The notes beneath the pieces were generated by a model. It saw only the letters and a program-made list of their open reading frames with translations, searched no databases and was not told the DNA's origin. From Akkermansiaceae bacterium (GTDB lineage Bacteria; Verrucomicrobiota; Verrucomicrobiia; Verrucomicrobiales; Akkermansiaceae), in assembly GCA_011524615.1 (NCBI GenBank), contig WTJZ01000168.1:1450-17392 (forward strand): a stretch of 15,943 bases of DNA, in the 5' to 3' direction. Both the position numbers and the translations under genes were made by a program. This document shows, piece after piece, positions 1 through 6,229 of this stretch; positions within the stretch are counted from its first letter, which is position 1, and every line of letters starts with the position of its first letter.

Positions 1-1063
1 CTTCTTGCATGAGGTCGATGATCTTACCATCTTTCTCCACCATGATAGCAGTACCGCTCGTCATCTGAGCAAGCTTGACCATAGGCCCTCGCGCATTTGG
101 CTCCATGAGTGCGATCGTATTTACAACAATGCTCTTCTTATTGGCAATTTTACCAATCTCTTCCACCGTCTTCTCATTACCTCCAGACCCATCTGTCATG
201 AAGACGATCACATCAGGTGTTGGCTTGAGTTCAAACGCTTTTCGAAGAGGTTTGCCCCACTCTGTACCTAGTACGAGTGGATTCTCTTTGATCTCCTTAA
301 GAGCCTTCTTGATATTCGCCGATGTTGGTTTGACCCACGTTGGCTTGAGTTTGGCGAGCTCCGACTCTTTAGTACTACCTACTCCTGTCCATGTAACTTC
401 TTTACCATCCTCTTGGATCGTCTTAGAGATAATGGCATGACGCTCCCCTTCCTTAAGAACAATCTTATCTGAAGACTGCCAGACTGGCCCAGCGAAGAAG
501 AGCATATTGAACTCAGCACCGCCTTCGAGTTGTGAGATTGAATTCGAGAGCTCTTCCTTCATGAGCTCGACTCGCCCTTGGCTTCTCATAGAGAGTGAGT
601 AGTCGATCACGTAACAGATTCGGTCACCGGTAATCTGAGCGCCGAAGAAGGTCGAATCAGCCATGACAGAATCATCGGCGAAGTCACCACCAAAGTCATC
701 AAGATCACCAAAGTCCATCGACTCCACGTCTACATTCTTCTCAGTAGTAGGGATGGAGACCGCACTTGCTGAGACTGACGTCATCACATTTGCCATCGCT
801 GATGATGACTGCGGTGTAGGGTTTGAGCGATTCGTCTGTACCTGACGCTCTGATGACTCTTCTGACTCCGTTGTCGCTGGTGCAGAATACGAAATCATCA
901 CAGGAGGCTCATCGTCAGGAATAAACTTCACAAGTAGCCCTAATACGCATCCGATCAGCGCGATTGATAGTATTGAAATAATCAAGCTGGTCACTGTCGA
1001 GGCAACGCTCTGCCTCTTCAACTTGGCCTTCGCCTCATCGGATAATTGTACATGGATACTCAT
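1..1063 (-). CDS. Membrane-anchored VWA (von Willebrand factor A) domain protein, C-terminus cut off by window edge
   Basis: Translating the minus strand from the ATG at 1063 gives 354 open residues that run off the left edge, so the gene is incomplete at its 3' end. Residues 1-20 are polar and charged and begin MSIHVQLSDEAK. About 22-46 form one hydrophobic helix, so the protein is probably anchored in the inner membrane with the rest outside the cytoplasm. About 50-135 are a Ser/Thr-rich, low-complexity linker with an acidic stretch (DFGDLDDFGGDFADD). The VWA domain starts near 148: the MIDAS motif DYSLS is at 154-158, a Thr in the expected position at 267 (GTEWG), and the aspartate at 291 in VFMTDG. 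All MIDAS elements are present, so metal-dependent ligand binding is likely. The partner is unknown. Verrucomicrobial proteins of this shape often sit near ExbB/ExbD-like genes, but that neighbourhood lies outside the window. The domain call is firm; the biological role is not. Confidence 0.88.
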   Translation of the reverse strand, partial: MSIHVQLSDEAKAKLKRQSVASTVTSLIISILSIALIGCVLGLLVKFIPDDEPPVMISYSAPATTESEESSERQVQTNRSNPTPQSSSAMANVMTSVSASAVSIPTTEKNVDVESMDFGDLDDFGGDFADDSVMADSTFFGAQITGDRICYVIDYSLSMRSQGRVELMKEELSNSISQLEGGAEFNMLFFAGPVWQSSDKIVLKEGERHAIISKTIQEDGKEVTWTGVGSTKESELAKLKPTWVKPTSANIKKALKEIKENPLVLGTEWGKPLRKAFELKPTPDVIVFMTDGSGGNEKTVEEIGKIANKKSIVVNTIALMEPNARGPMVKLAQMTSGTAIMVEKDGKIIDLMQE

Positions 1064-1073
1064 AACGTCTAAT

Positions 1074-1103
1074 AATATACTGCATTTCACAGAAGTCTGT
1101 AAA
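1074..1103 (-). promoter_or_regulatory. Sigma70-like promoter for the VWA gene
   Basis: On the minus strand TTTACA (1103-1098) and TATATT (1079-1074) are separated by 18 bp. The -10 box ends 10 nt before the ATG at 1063, so the predicted transcript would begin only a few nucleotides upstream of the start codon. No Shine-Dalgarno sequence is visible. The pair fits a leaderless or nearly leaderless message. It is found by inspection only. Confidence 0.42.
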
Positions 1104-1170
1104 TGACATATATTACTCATCACGATTACAACCAGCAATCAAATTAATGAAATAGAGTAAGAAAAATGCC

Positions 1171-1201
1171 TGATTTGATAAATATTTACACTTTCAAATC
1201 A
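1171..1201. repeat. 8-bp perfect inverted repeat
   Basis: TGATTTGA at 1171-1178 is the exact reverse complement of TCAAATCA at 1194-1201, with a 15-nt AT-rich spacer. It lies about 70 bp upstream of the VWA promoter and 50 bp upstream of the plus-strand promoter-like pair, so it could be an operator. No T-run follows on either strand, so a terminator is unlikely. Confidence 0.35.
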
Positions 1202-1250
1202 AACAATAAGTCAGATCTCTATCTGTTACTATGCTAATTAGCGCGATACT

Positions 1251-1280
1251 TTGACACCCTAAATTAAATTTCTTTATTAT
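1251..1280 (+). promoter_or_regulatory. Orphan sigma70-like promoter facing right
   Basis: TTGACA at 1251-1256 is a perfect -35 consensus. TATTAT at 1275-1280 follows after 18 bp. The expected start is near 1287. No plus-strand gene follows for more than 3 kb, and the next gene (coaB) is antisense. It may drive a small RNA across 1287-1450, an antisense transcript into coaB, or be a chance match in AT-rich DNA. Confidence 0.4.
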
Positions 1281-1417
1281 AAAATGCGCCAAGGCAAATT
1301 TCACAAAGTAAACCAAGCTCCTTAGGCATTTTAATTACAGTACGAACAACGCAACGAGCGTGACTGGGTAAAGCTCAACCGAAATACGACGTCGATCGGT
1401 CTTCGACGCCATCAGTC

Positions 1418-1445
1418 AAAAAAGCCCAAGAGCGGCCCCTTTGGC
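1418..1445 (-). terminator. Rho-independent terminator of the zwf-opcA-coaB operon
   Basis: On the minus strand GCCAAAG (1445-1439) and CTTGGGC (1430-1424) form a 7-position stem with one central mismatch and an 8-nt GC-rich loop. A run of six T follows at once (1423-1418). It begins 24 bp after the coaB stop codon, where a terminator for this operon is expected. Confidence 0.6.
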
Positions 1446-1468
1446 ACTACTGAAATACAGGTGACGCA

Positions 1469-2149
1469 CTAACAACATTCTGGAGGACATGGTTCTTCGA
1501 ACCGACAGCCCTTTCCGAGATGCTCTAGTGTAGCCTGCACGACCATCTTGCCCAATTCCTTTTTAGAATGCCTCCCGAGATCTTTTGTTTGATTCTTCGT
1601 CACCATGAGGAGAGCATTCTGATCGACATCAAATCCAGTATCAGCGCCTGACACATCATTAGCGAAGACAATGTCGCAACCTTTCTTCTTGAGCTTAGAC
1701 TTAGCGTATTGCTCTAAGTTCTCCGTCTCTGCAGCAAATCCGACTAAAAGACCTGAGAACCCCATCAATGCACGAGCGGAACCTAGAATATCGACATTCT
1801 TAACGAGCTCTAGAGTCATGCGATTCTGTCCCTCTTGCTTCTTAATCTTCTGCTCAGCAAGGTTTGCGGGACGGTAGTCTGCTACAGCAGCGGTAAAGAT
1901 CGCCACATCTGCGATATCAATCCACTTCAGAACGACATCGAACATCTCTTGTGCCGTCTCCACTGGGATGAAGTCGACCCCGTCAGGAATCTCCAGTTGA
2001 GTCGGTCCAGAAATCAAAATAACGCGATTACCAGATAGAGCCGCAGCCTCGGCAATCGCATACCCCATCTTACCAGAGGACCTATTCGTCAAATACCTCA
2101 CGGGATCGAGAGGTTCACGAGTAGGTCCCGCTGTGATAAGAAAGGTCAT
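1469..2149 (-). CDS. coaB: Monofunctional phosphopantothenate-cysteine ligase (CoaB)
   Basis: This 226-residue protein matches the CoaB half of the usual CoaBC fusion. CoaB joins 4'-phosphopantothenate to cysteine using a nucleotide triphosphate (CTP in most bacteria) in cytoplasmic coenzyme A synthesis. Family motifs are in order: ITAGPTREPLDPVRYLTNRS at 5-24 followed by SGKMG, TAAVADYRP at 86-94, KIKK at 101-104, GFAAETENL at 137-145, and the lysine-rich KLKKKGCDIVFANDV at 152-166. The CoaC decarboxylase domain is absent and no separate coaC is in view. An unusual tail holds four cysteines in the last 12 residues (215, 221, 225, 226). The start is certain because the first beta strand begins at residue 2. 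The gene follows opcA by 5 bp and ends before a terminator, so it is the last gene of that operon. Confidence 0.93.
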   Translation of the reverse strand: MTFLITAGPTREPLDPVRYLTNRSSGKMGYAIAEAAALSGNRVILISGPTQLEIPDGVDFIPVETAQEMFDVVLKWIDIADVAIFTAAVADYRPANLAEQKIKKQEGQNRMTLELVKNVDILGSARALMGFSGLLVGFAAETENLEQYAKSKLKKKGCDIVFANDVSGADTGFDVDQNALLMVTKNQTKDLGRHSKKELGKMVVQATLEHLGKGCRFEEPCPPECC

Positions 2150-2156
2150 CCTCCTT
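2150..2156 (-). promoter_or_regulatory. Shine-Dalgarno sequence abutting the coaB start codon
   Basis: The minus strand reads AAGGAGG followed directly by the coaB ATG, with no spacer. The last two bases of the opcA stop codon TAA form the first two bases of this box. Normal spacing is about 5-9 nt, so free initiation should be poor. Ribosomes finishing opcA are well placed to restart on coaB. Confidence 0.6.
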
Positions 2157-3189
2157 ATGCGTCGAGTAACTCGAGGTACAGAGGAAGCGTCTTACGGAGA
2201 AGCGCGTTTTTCCCACCTCTCGAGAGCTGATCCGCAACCAGTGAGACATCGTCAAAGGTGCCTGCTGAGGTTGTGAGTTCGCTCGTGCCACAATCCGTCT
2301 GTGTCACCTGATGGAGGTAGTTCTCATTTGGGTTTTGCTTCACTAAGAAGCTCCCATTCTCTGACGCTACTCCAAGCTCTGAGATCGGATGAGTCCCCTT
2401 TACATTGAGTGCGATGTGAATTGGTTCACCAGCCGCGTTCTCAAAGTGGTAGCCAGTAGAGACCTTACAGATAAACTTCCATCCAGCCTGATTCGCTAAC
2501 CAAGCCACGAGCAGTAGTCCAGATGAGAGATACCCCTCACCCACTTGAATCGATGCCTCCTTAATATTGCTGAATTCACTCTGGGCAATAGCCTCATCGA
2601 ACATCGCAGCAAAGGCGAGACGCACATTATAACTAACCGTCCACGCTAGGTCTTGGATAACCAAACGCTTTTGTGAATCCTCAAGCGCATTTAAGAGTGT
2701 CGCATACCCCTCTTTAGGCGATGCCCACTCATTACTGTCGAAGATAAAGCGATCGATCAACGTGTAAAGACGAGGCTCAAACACATCTGTCAATTCACCT
2801 TGCCACCAGAAGACAAGCGGAAGATCACTGTTGAGGTTAGAGAAGACCGTATTTCTCATACGACCTGTGACGTACCCCTTCAGTAAGAACGATAAGTGCT
2901 CACAGCACACCGTCTTCTTACCGTTGCTCATATTACAATGAGCTGAGACCCATGAGGTAATGCTCTCCTCTGAGGCATTACGATCAAGTGCGATAGAAAG
3001 AGCGCGGCATGAGTGATTCTCCGTGAGCTTAGAGATACGATGATAGTTTTGCTCGAGTTGGTCCACATCTTCCGTGAAGACAGCGAAGTTCATCAACGAG
3101 GCATTGGTACGAGACGTATCGTCTGCCCATAACTTCTTTAACTCCTTTGCGATCTTCCCGAGTGGGACCTCTACACCAAGTATACTCAT
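2155..3189 (-). CDS. opcA: OpcA-family glucose-6-phosphate dehydrogenase assembly protein
   Basis: This is a 344-residue cytoplasmic protein without signal peptide or membrane segment. The OpcA signature region is clear: a basic stretch near 106-114, SDLPLVFWWQG at 121-131, and FEPRLYTLIDRFIFDSNEW at 137-155, the block in which OpcA proteins carry their conserved Arg and Asp residues. In cyanobacteria OpcA is an activator or assembly factor of glucose-6-phosphate dehydrogenase; that role is inferred here. Gene order supports it: zwf ends 18 bp upstream on the same strand. There is no clear Shine-Dalgarno sequence in that gap, so coupling to zwf is probable. Several cysteines (61, 85, 95, 96) are present; OpcA can be a redox target in cyanobacteria, but whether these sites correspond is unknown. 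Confidence 0.85.
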   Translation of the reverse strand: MSILGVEVPLGKIAKELKKLWADDTSRTNASLMNFAVFTEDVDQLEQNYHRISKLTENHSCRALSIALDRNASEESITSWVSAHCNMSNGKKTVCCEHLSFLLKGYVTGRMRNTVFSNLNSDLPLVFWWQGELTDVFEPRLYTLIDRFIFDSNEWASPKEGYATLLNALEDSQKRLVIQDLAWTVSYNVRLAFAAMFDEAIAQSEFSNIKEASIQVGEGYLSSGLLLVAWLANQAGWKFICKVSTGYHFENAAGEPIHIALNVKGTHPISELGVASENGSFLVKQNPNENYLHQVTQTDCGTSELTTSAGTFDDVSLVADQLSRGGKNALLRKTLPLYLELLDA

Positions 3190-3207
3190 AGTTTCAGTAA
3201 GCTGTGA

Positions 3208-4737
3208 TTAAAAGCGACGCCAATCGTGACCTTCAGATTGTACTAGATCATCGGCTTCCTTAGGTCCCCATGATCCCGCTTCGTACTTAGACATTGGGAC
3301 TTGGTCGGATTGGTGCCATGCCTTCTGGATATCATCAACGAACTTCCATGCCTCTTCCACTTCGTCACGACGTGCAAAGAGAGTTGCATCACCAGCCATT
3401 GAATCTAGGAGAAGTCTCTCATATGCCTCAGGGCTGCTCTTACCAAAACTGGTAGAGTACTGGAAGTCCATCTTCACTGGTTCCATGCGGATCGCCGCAC
3501 CAGGAAGCTTAGAGTTCATACGGAATGAGATACCTTCATCAGGCTGAATACGGAGTACAAGGACGTTCTCCTCAGGCTGATCACCACCGATTTGGCTAAA
3601 GAGGACATTCGGCGCTTGCTTGAAGTGGATTGAGATCTCCGTCGCCTTCTTCGGTAATCTCTTACCTACTCGGATGTAGAATGGCACGCCACTCCATCTC
3701 CAGGTATCAACAAAGGTCTTGATCGCAACATAGGTCTCCGTCTGCGAGTCCTCAGGAACACGGTCTTCCTCTGTATATCCAGGAACATTATTTCCATTGA
3801 TCACACCTGCAGTGTACTGAGCGCGTACTGTGTGAGCAGCAGCCTTCTCAGGAGTATCTAGCTTACGGAGAGCACGGATCACCTTCACCTTTTCATCACG
3901 AACACCATCAGCAGAGAGATCTGTTGGTGGCTCCATCGCTACGAGAGAGAGAAGTTGGAGGAGGTGGTTCTGTACCATATCACGAAGAGCACCCGCTGTA
4001 TCGTAGTATCCACCACGGCCACCTTCCATTCCGAGGTGCTCCGCACATGAGATCTCTACATGGTCGATGTATCTGTTGTTCCAGATCGGCTCAAAAATCG
4101 CATTCGCAAAACGGAGAACCATGATATTCTGTGCTGTCTCCTTACCGAGGTAGTGGTCAATACGGTAGGTCGATGACTCATCAAAGGTATTGTTAACGAC
4201 TTGGTTAAGGCGCTGTGCAGACGCATGATCCTTGCCGAATGGCTTCTCTACGATCACACGTGACCAGCAACCATCAGCCGCTTCATTGAGACCTACTTCC
4301 TTAAGTTTCTCTAACACGTCGTCGAAGAACTCAGGAGCGATAGAAAGGTAGAAAAGACGGTTACCCTTACCTCCTCGTTCTGCATCGATCGCATCAAGAC
4401 GCTCTTTCAGTCTCTTATAGCCATCAATGTCGTCGAAGGTACTCTGGTGGTAATGGATGTTCTCAGCAAAGCGATCCCATGTCTCGTCATCATGACCGTT
4501 TCTCGACACCTCTTTGTTAAGTTCCGCAAGCCCCTCACGGAATACCTCGTCAGATTTCTCACGACGAGCAAAGCCAATAATCTTTACCCCACTAGGGAGC
4601 TCACCATCTACAGCTAGATTGTAGAGTGCTGGCACCAGCTTTCTGTGTGCAAGGTCACCAGTAGCACCAAAAATTACTACGGAACATGGCTCTGGCTTAT
4701 TGCGTGAAACTAAGTCTTCTCGGAATGGATTGTTCAT
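3208..4737 (-). CDS. zwf: Glucose-6-phosphate 1-dehydrogenase
   Basis: This enzyme oxidises glucose 6-phosphate to 6-phosphogluconolactone with NADP+ and opens the oxidative pentose phosphate pathway. Counting from the ATG at 4737 (509 residues, the usual family length), the dinucleotide motif GATGDLAHRKL is at about 24-34, the substrate-binding VIVEKPFGKD at about 161-170, and the active-site signature RIDHYLGKE with its catalytic histidine at about 192-200. The frame stays open to another ATG at 4782, giving 15 extra residues. I prefer 4737 because family members begin close to the NPFREDL segment and because 4782 lies inside a palindrome that may hold the promoter -10 region. No strong ribosome binding site decides it; a weak AGG lies 8 nt before 4782. 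It is the first gene of the zwf-opcA-coaB operon. Confidence 0.95.
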   Translation of the reverse strand: MNNPFREDLVSRNKPEPCSVVIFGATGDLAHRKLVPALYNLAVDGELPSGVKIIGFARREKSDEVFREGLAELNKEVSRNGHDDETWDRFAENIHYHQSTFDDIDGYKRLKERLDAIDAERGGKGNRLFYLSIAPEFFDDVLEKLKEVGLNEAADGCWSRVIVEKPFGKDHASAQRLNQVVNNTFDESSTYRIDHYLGKETAQNIMVLRFANAIFEPIWNNRYIDHVEISCAEHLGMEGGRGGYYDTAGALRDMVQNHLLQLLSLVAMEPPTDLSADGVRDEKVKVIRALRKLDTPEKAAAHTVRAQYTAGVINGNNVPGYTEEDRVPEDSQTETYVAIKTFVDTWRWSGVPFYIRVGKRLPKKATEISIHFKQAPNVLFSQIGGDQPEENVLVLRIQPDEGISFRMNSKLPGAAIRMEPVKMDFQYSTSFGKSSPEAYERLLLDSMAGDATLFARRDEVEEAWKFVDDIQKAWHQSDQVPMSKYEAGSWGPKEADDLVQSEGHDWRRF

Positions 4738-4940
4738 GAATGGAATTTGCTTATAGAACGTGTCTAATGGGAGGAGAAGCATAAATTATGCCTACCTCTG
4801 TTTTTCTCATGAATGAGATTCAACAACGCACCAGAATATTCCCATCCTCGCCCCTAAAAAAGCGCAACTCGATCTTTCAAACTTTCCTCTCTCCCCACTT
4901 TTCCCTCGCCAACCACTCTGCGACAATTATTCTACGAGTC
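4738..4940. promoter_or_regulatory. Shared control region of divergent zwf and ABC ATPase genes
   Basis: This roughly 200-bp gap lies between the two preferred start codons. It contains the 13-bp palindrome, a weak minus-strand promoter-like pair (TTCATG, 17 bp, CATAAT ending at 4785), and a long pyrimidine-rich plus-strand stretch at about 4890-4920. No clear promoter for the ABC gene was found. Confidence 0.4.
4779..4791. repeat. 13-bp perfect palindrome between divergent zwf and ABC genes
   Basis: GCATAAATTATGC is a perfect inverted repeat with 6-bp arms and a single central base. The longest frames of both divergent genes would start inside it, with ATG at 4782 on the minus strand and 4788 on the plus strand, only 5 bp apart. 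That is implausible for two real genes. A -10-like CATAAT lies in the palindrome on the minus strand (4790-4785). It is better read as an operator or part of the zwf promoter. Confidence 0.45.
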
Positions 4941-5609
4941 GTGAATACAAAGACAGTCATCTCATGCGAAGATCTTCATCGGTCTTACAAGATCGGTAAG
5001 AACTCCGTTCAGGTCCTCAATGGTATCACTCTAGAGATCCAGCAAGCGGAGAAAGTCTTTCTCTGTGGAGCCTCTGGTGCTGGTAAGACGACCCTCATGT
5101 ATTCACTCGCAGGTCTGGAGAAGCCCCAGAAAGGACGTGTCATCATTGATGACACCGACCTCTACGCGCTCTCGCGTAGTAAGCAATCTACCTTCCGTAA
5201 TCAACACATCGGATACATCTTCCAGAACTACTTCCTCCTCCCAGAGCTCACAGCTCTCGAGAATGTCATAGTACCTAGTATGATCTCAGGGAAGAATGCC
5301 AAACAGAGGGCTACCGAACTCATGGAGAAAGTCGGGCTTTCCCATCGGATGAATCACCTTCCCGCAGAACTCAGTGGTGGAGAGCAACAGAGGGTCGCCA
5401 TCGCTCGCTCTCTAATCAACTCCCCATCCATCCTCTTCGCTGACGAACCGACAGGTAATCTCGACTCCAATAACGGTGACGACATCATCGATCTCCTCTT
5501 CTCTCTCAGTGCCGAAGATCAGACCACCCTGGTTATCGTCACGCACGACCGAGAACTCGCTAAAAAAGGAGACCGCATCATCAATATCAAAGACGGACTC
5601 GTCCTCTAA
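4941..5609 (+). CDS. lolD: LolD/MacB-type ABC transporter ATP-binding protein
   Basis: From the GTG at 4941 this is a 222-residue cytoplasmic ATPase, close to the normal LolD length. Motifs in order: Walker A GASGAGKTT at 43-51, Q-loop in GYIFQNYFLLPELTALENV near 91-109, signature LSGGEQQRVAIARSL at 144-158, Walker B ILFADEPTGNLD near 164-175, and the H-loop VTHD ending about 203. The LLPxLTALENV block is typical of the LolD/MacB group, which drives lipoprotein release from the inner membrane or related mechanotransmission. No LolC/LolE-type permease lies beside it, so the substrate is uncertain. The frame is open upstream to ATG 4788, but those 51 residues are unlike the family and overlap the zwf control region. 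The GTG has no strong ribosome binding site. Confidence 0.85.
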   Translation: MNTKTVISCEDLHRSYKIGKNSVQVLNGITLEIQQAEKVFLCGASGAGKTTLMYSLAGLEKPQKGRVIIDDTDLYALSRSKQSTFRNQHIGYIFQNYFLLPELTALENVIVPSMISGKNAKQRATELMEKVGLSHRMNHLPAELSGGEQQRVAIARSLINSPSILFADEPTGNLDSNNGDDIIDLLFSLSAEDQTTLVIVTHDRELAKKGDRIINIKDGLVL

Positions 5610-5659
5610 ACCTCCTGCTAGGGAACACAAAGAGCCACGTAATCCTACATTCTCATTCG

Positions 5660-5983
5660 CTAGCTAGCAGTGAATAATTCTGACACCGCAAGAAATACAC
5701 ACCCGAATGCGATGCTACCGGACATTATGATAGAGTACCAATACCTGACAGGATTCTTCTCTTTATAGTAAATAACGTACTTGATGCGACAAGACTGGTG
5801 TAGGATGATGTTAATCATTCTATAGCACGACAAGCCCGCACAGAGCATCGCCATAAACGCTCCAAAATGGCGATCATCATAAGGCAATGTACACAAAATA
5901 GCCATTACCGATAGAAGCTGAGAGCACCCTAGGCACACCATGCAGAGCTTCACATTCGTCTTATATGATCCTCTATATTTCAT
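5660..5983 (-). CDS. Small hypothetical membrane protein (three predicted helices)
   Basis: This 107-residue protein belongs to no family I recognise. Hydrophobic segments lie near 12-30, 41-62 and 83-102, separated by short basic loops (KYRGSYK at the start, RIKYVIYYKEKNPVRYW at 66-82). The basic N-terminus and basic second loop suggest the N-terminus is cytoplasmic. It is cysteine-rich for its size (14, 17, 20, 31, 47, 53, 65, 95), mostly inside or next to the helices. A GAGGG box lies 10 nt before the ATG at 5983, which supports that start. It converges with the ABC gene across 50 bp and diverges from vapB. Interleaved inverted repeats occupy its leader. A real gene is likely from membrane pattern and ribosome binding site; function is unknown. 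Confidence 0.6.
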   Translation of the reverse strand: MKYRGSYKTNVKLCMVCLGCSQLLSVMAILCTLPYDDRHFGAFMAMLCAGLSCYRMINIILHQSCRIKYVIYYKEKNPVRYWYSIIMSGSIAFGCVFLAVSELFTAS

Positions 5984-6000
5984 CCGATTCAGTCCCTCAC

Positions 6001-6047
6001 CATCATAAGAAATGAACGCTATGATGAGAGTGGATTTGGTTCATTTC
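6001..6047 (-). repeat. Two interleaved inverted repeats in the leader of the small membrane gene
   Basis: CATCATA (6001-6007) is the exact reverse complement of TATGATG (6020-6026). GAAATGAAC (6009-6017) is the exact reverse complement of GTTCATTTC (6039-6047). The arms alternate A-B-A'-B', so as RNA the two stems would be mutually exclusive or would form a strained pseudoknot. Arm A ends 3 bp from the GAGGG ribosome binding site of the gene starting at 5983. They could equally be protein-binding sites on DNA: the 9-bp arms are 30 bp apart centre to centre, about three helical turns. Confidence 0.5.
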
Positions 6048-6193
6048 CAGAAGCATAACTCAAACTACCCAACACTGCTGTTATAAAATCACGATCTATT
6101 TCGACGCAGCCTCTTTTAGACCTACTCCCGATCCCTTCCTTTGAAGTACCATATGACGATAAGAAGTATAGCTAGAGACTAACAACGAAAAGT

Positions 6194-6222
6194 TTGACAT
6201 CAATGATTGCAATGATTACACT
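6194..6222 (+). promoter_or_regulatory. Promoter of the vapBC pair
   Basis: TTGACA (6194-6199), a perfect -35 box, and TACACT (6217-6222), 4 of 6 to the -10 consensus, are separated by 17 bp. The predicted start falls about 7 nt after the -10 box, at or next to the ATG at 6230. This gives a leaderless or nearly leaderless message and matches the absence of a Shine-Dalgarno sequence before vapB. Confidence 0.5.
6202..6217. promoter_or_regulatory. Candidate VapB operator: imperfect palindrome in the promoter spacer
   Basis: AATGATTG|CAATGATT is a 16-bp palindrome matching at 7 of 8 paired positions, with a perfect core ATTGCAAT (6206-6213). It also reads as two direct copies of AATGATT. It fills the space between the -35 and -10 boxes, the place where an antitoxin repressor would block RNA polymerase. 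Antitoxins of this ribbon-helix-helix class usually autoregulate through such sites; that this one does is inference. Confidence 0.45.
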
Positions 6223-6229
6223 TATGGTA

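Larger units (their letters stand above)
1064..1468. other. 405 bp intergenic region without a gene
   Basis: No convincing coding frame is seen on either strand. The left two thirds are AT-rich and hold the VWA promoter, an 8-bp inverted repeat and a plus-strand promoter-like pair. The right third is more GC-rich and holds several small hairpins: ACGC(5 nt)GCGT at 1349-1361, CGTCGA(7 nt)TCGACG at 1390-1408, and the terminator at 1418-1445. A small non-coding RNA read rightward from about 1287 is possible, but no recognised RNA family was identified. Confidence 0.6.

Noticed and set aside
75..440. 121-codon plus-strand frame
   Set aside because: It is antisense to the VWA domain, whose minus-strand frame has all MIDAS residues.
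1284..1325. Tiny plus-strand frame MRQGKFHKVNQAP after the orphan promoter
   Set aside because: Only 13 codons, no ribosome binding site, and the predicted transcription start falls after its ATG.
1349..1408. Hairpins ACGC/GCGT and CGTCGA/TCGACG as a structured RNA
   Set aside because: Short stems without a recognisable RNA family or terminator; noted only as part of the intergenic region.
4738..4782. 15-residue N-terminal extension of Zwf from ATG 4782
   Set aside because: Family members start near the NPFREDL segment, and the upstream ATG lies in a palindrome that may be the promoter. A weak AGG before it leaves some doubt.
4788..4940. N-terminal extension of the ABC ATPase from ATG 4788
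   Set aside because: The 51 residues are unlike LolD-family N-termini, overlap the zwf control region, and would put two divergent start codons 5 bp apart. A GTG at 4941 gives the normal length.
5615..5670. CTGCTAG and CTAGCAG inverted repeat between the ABC gene and the small membrane gene
   Set aside because: 7-bp arms 42 nt apart with no T-run on either strand; too weak to call a terminator.
6194..6229. N-terminal extension of VapB from TTG 6194
   Set aside because: The stretch coincides with a -35 box, operator-like palindrome and -10 box, and lies outside the conserved ribbon-helix-helix fold.
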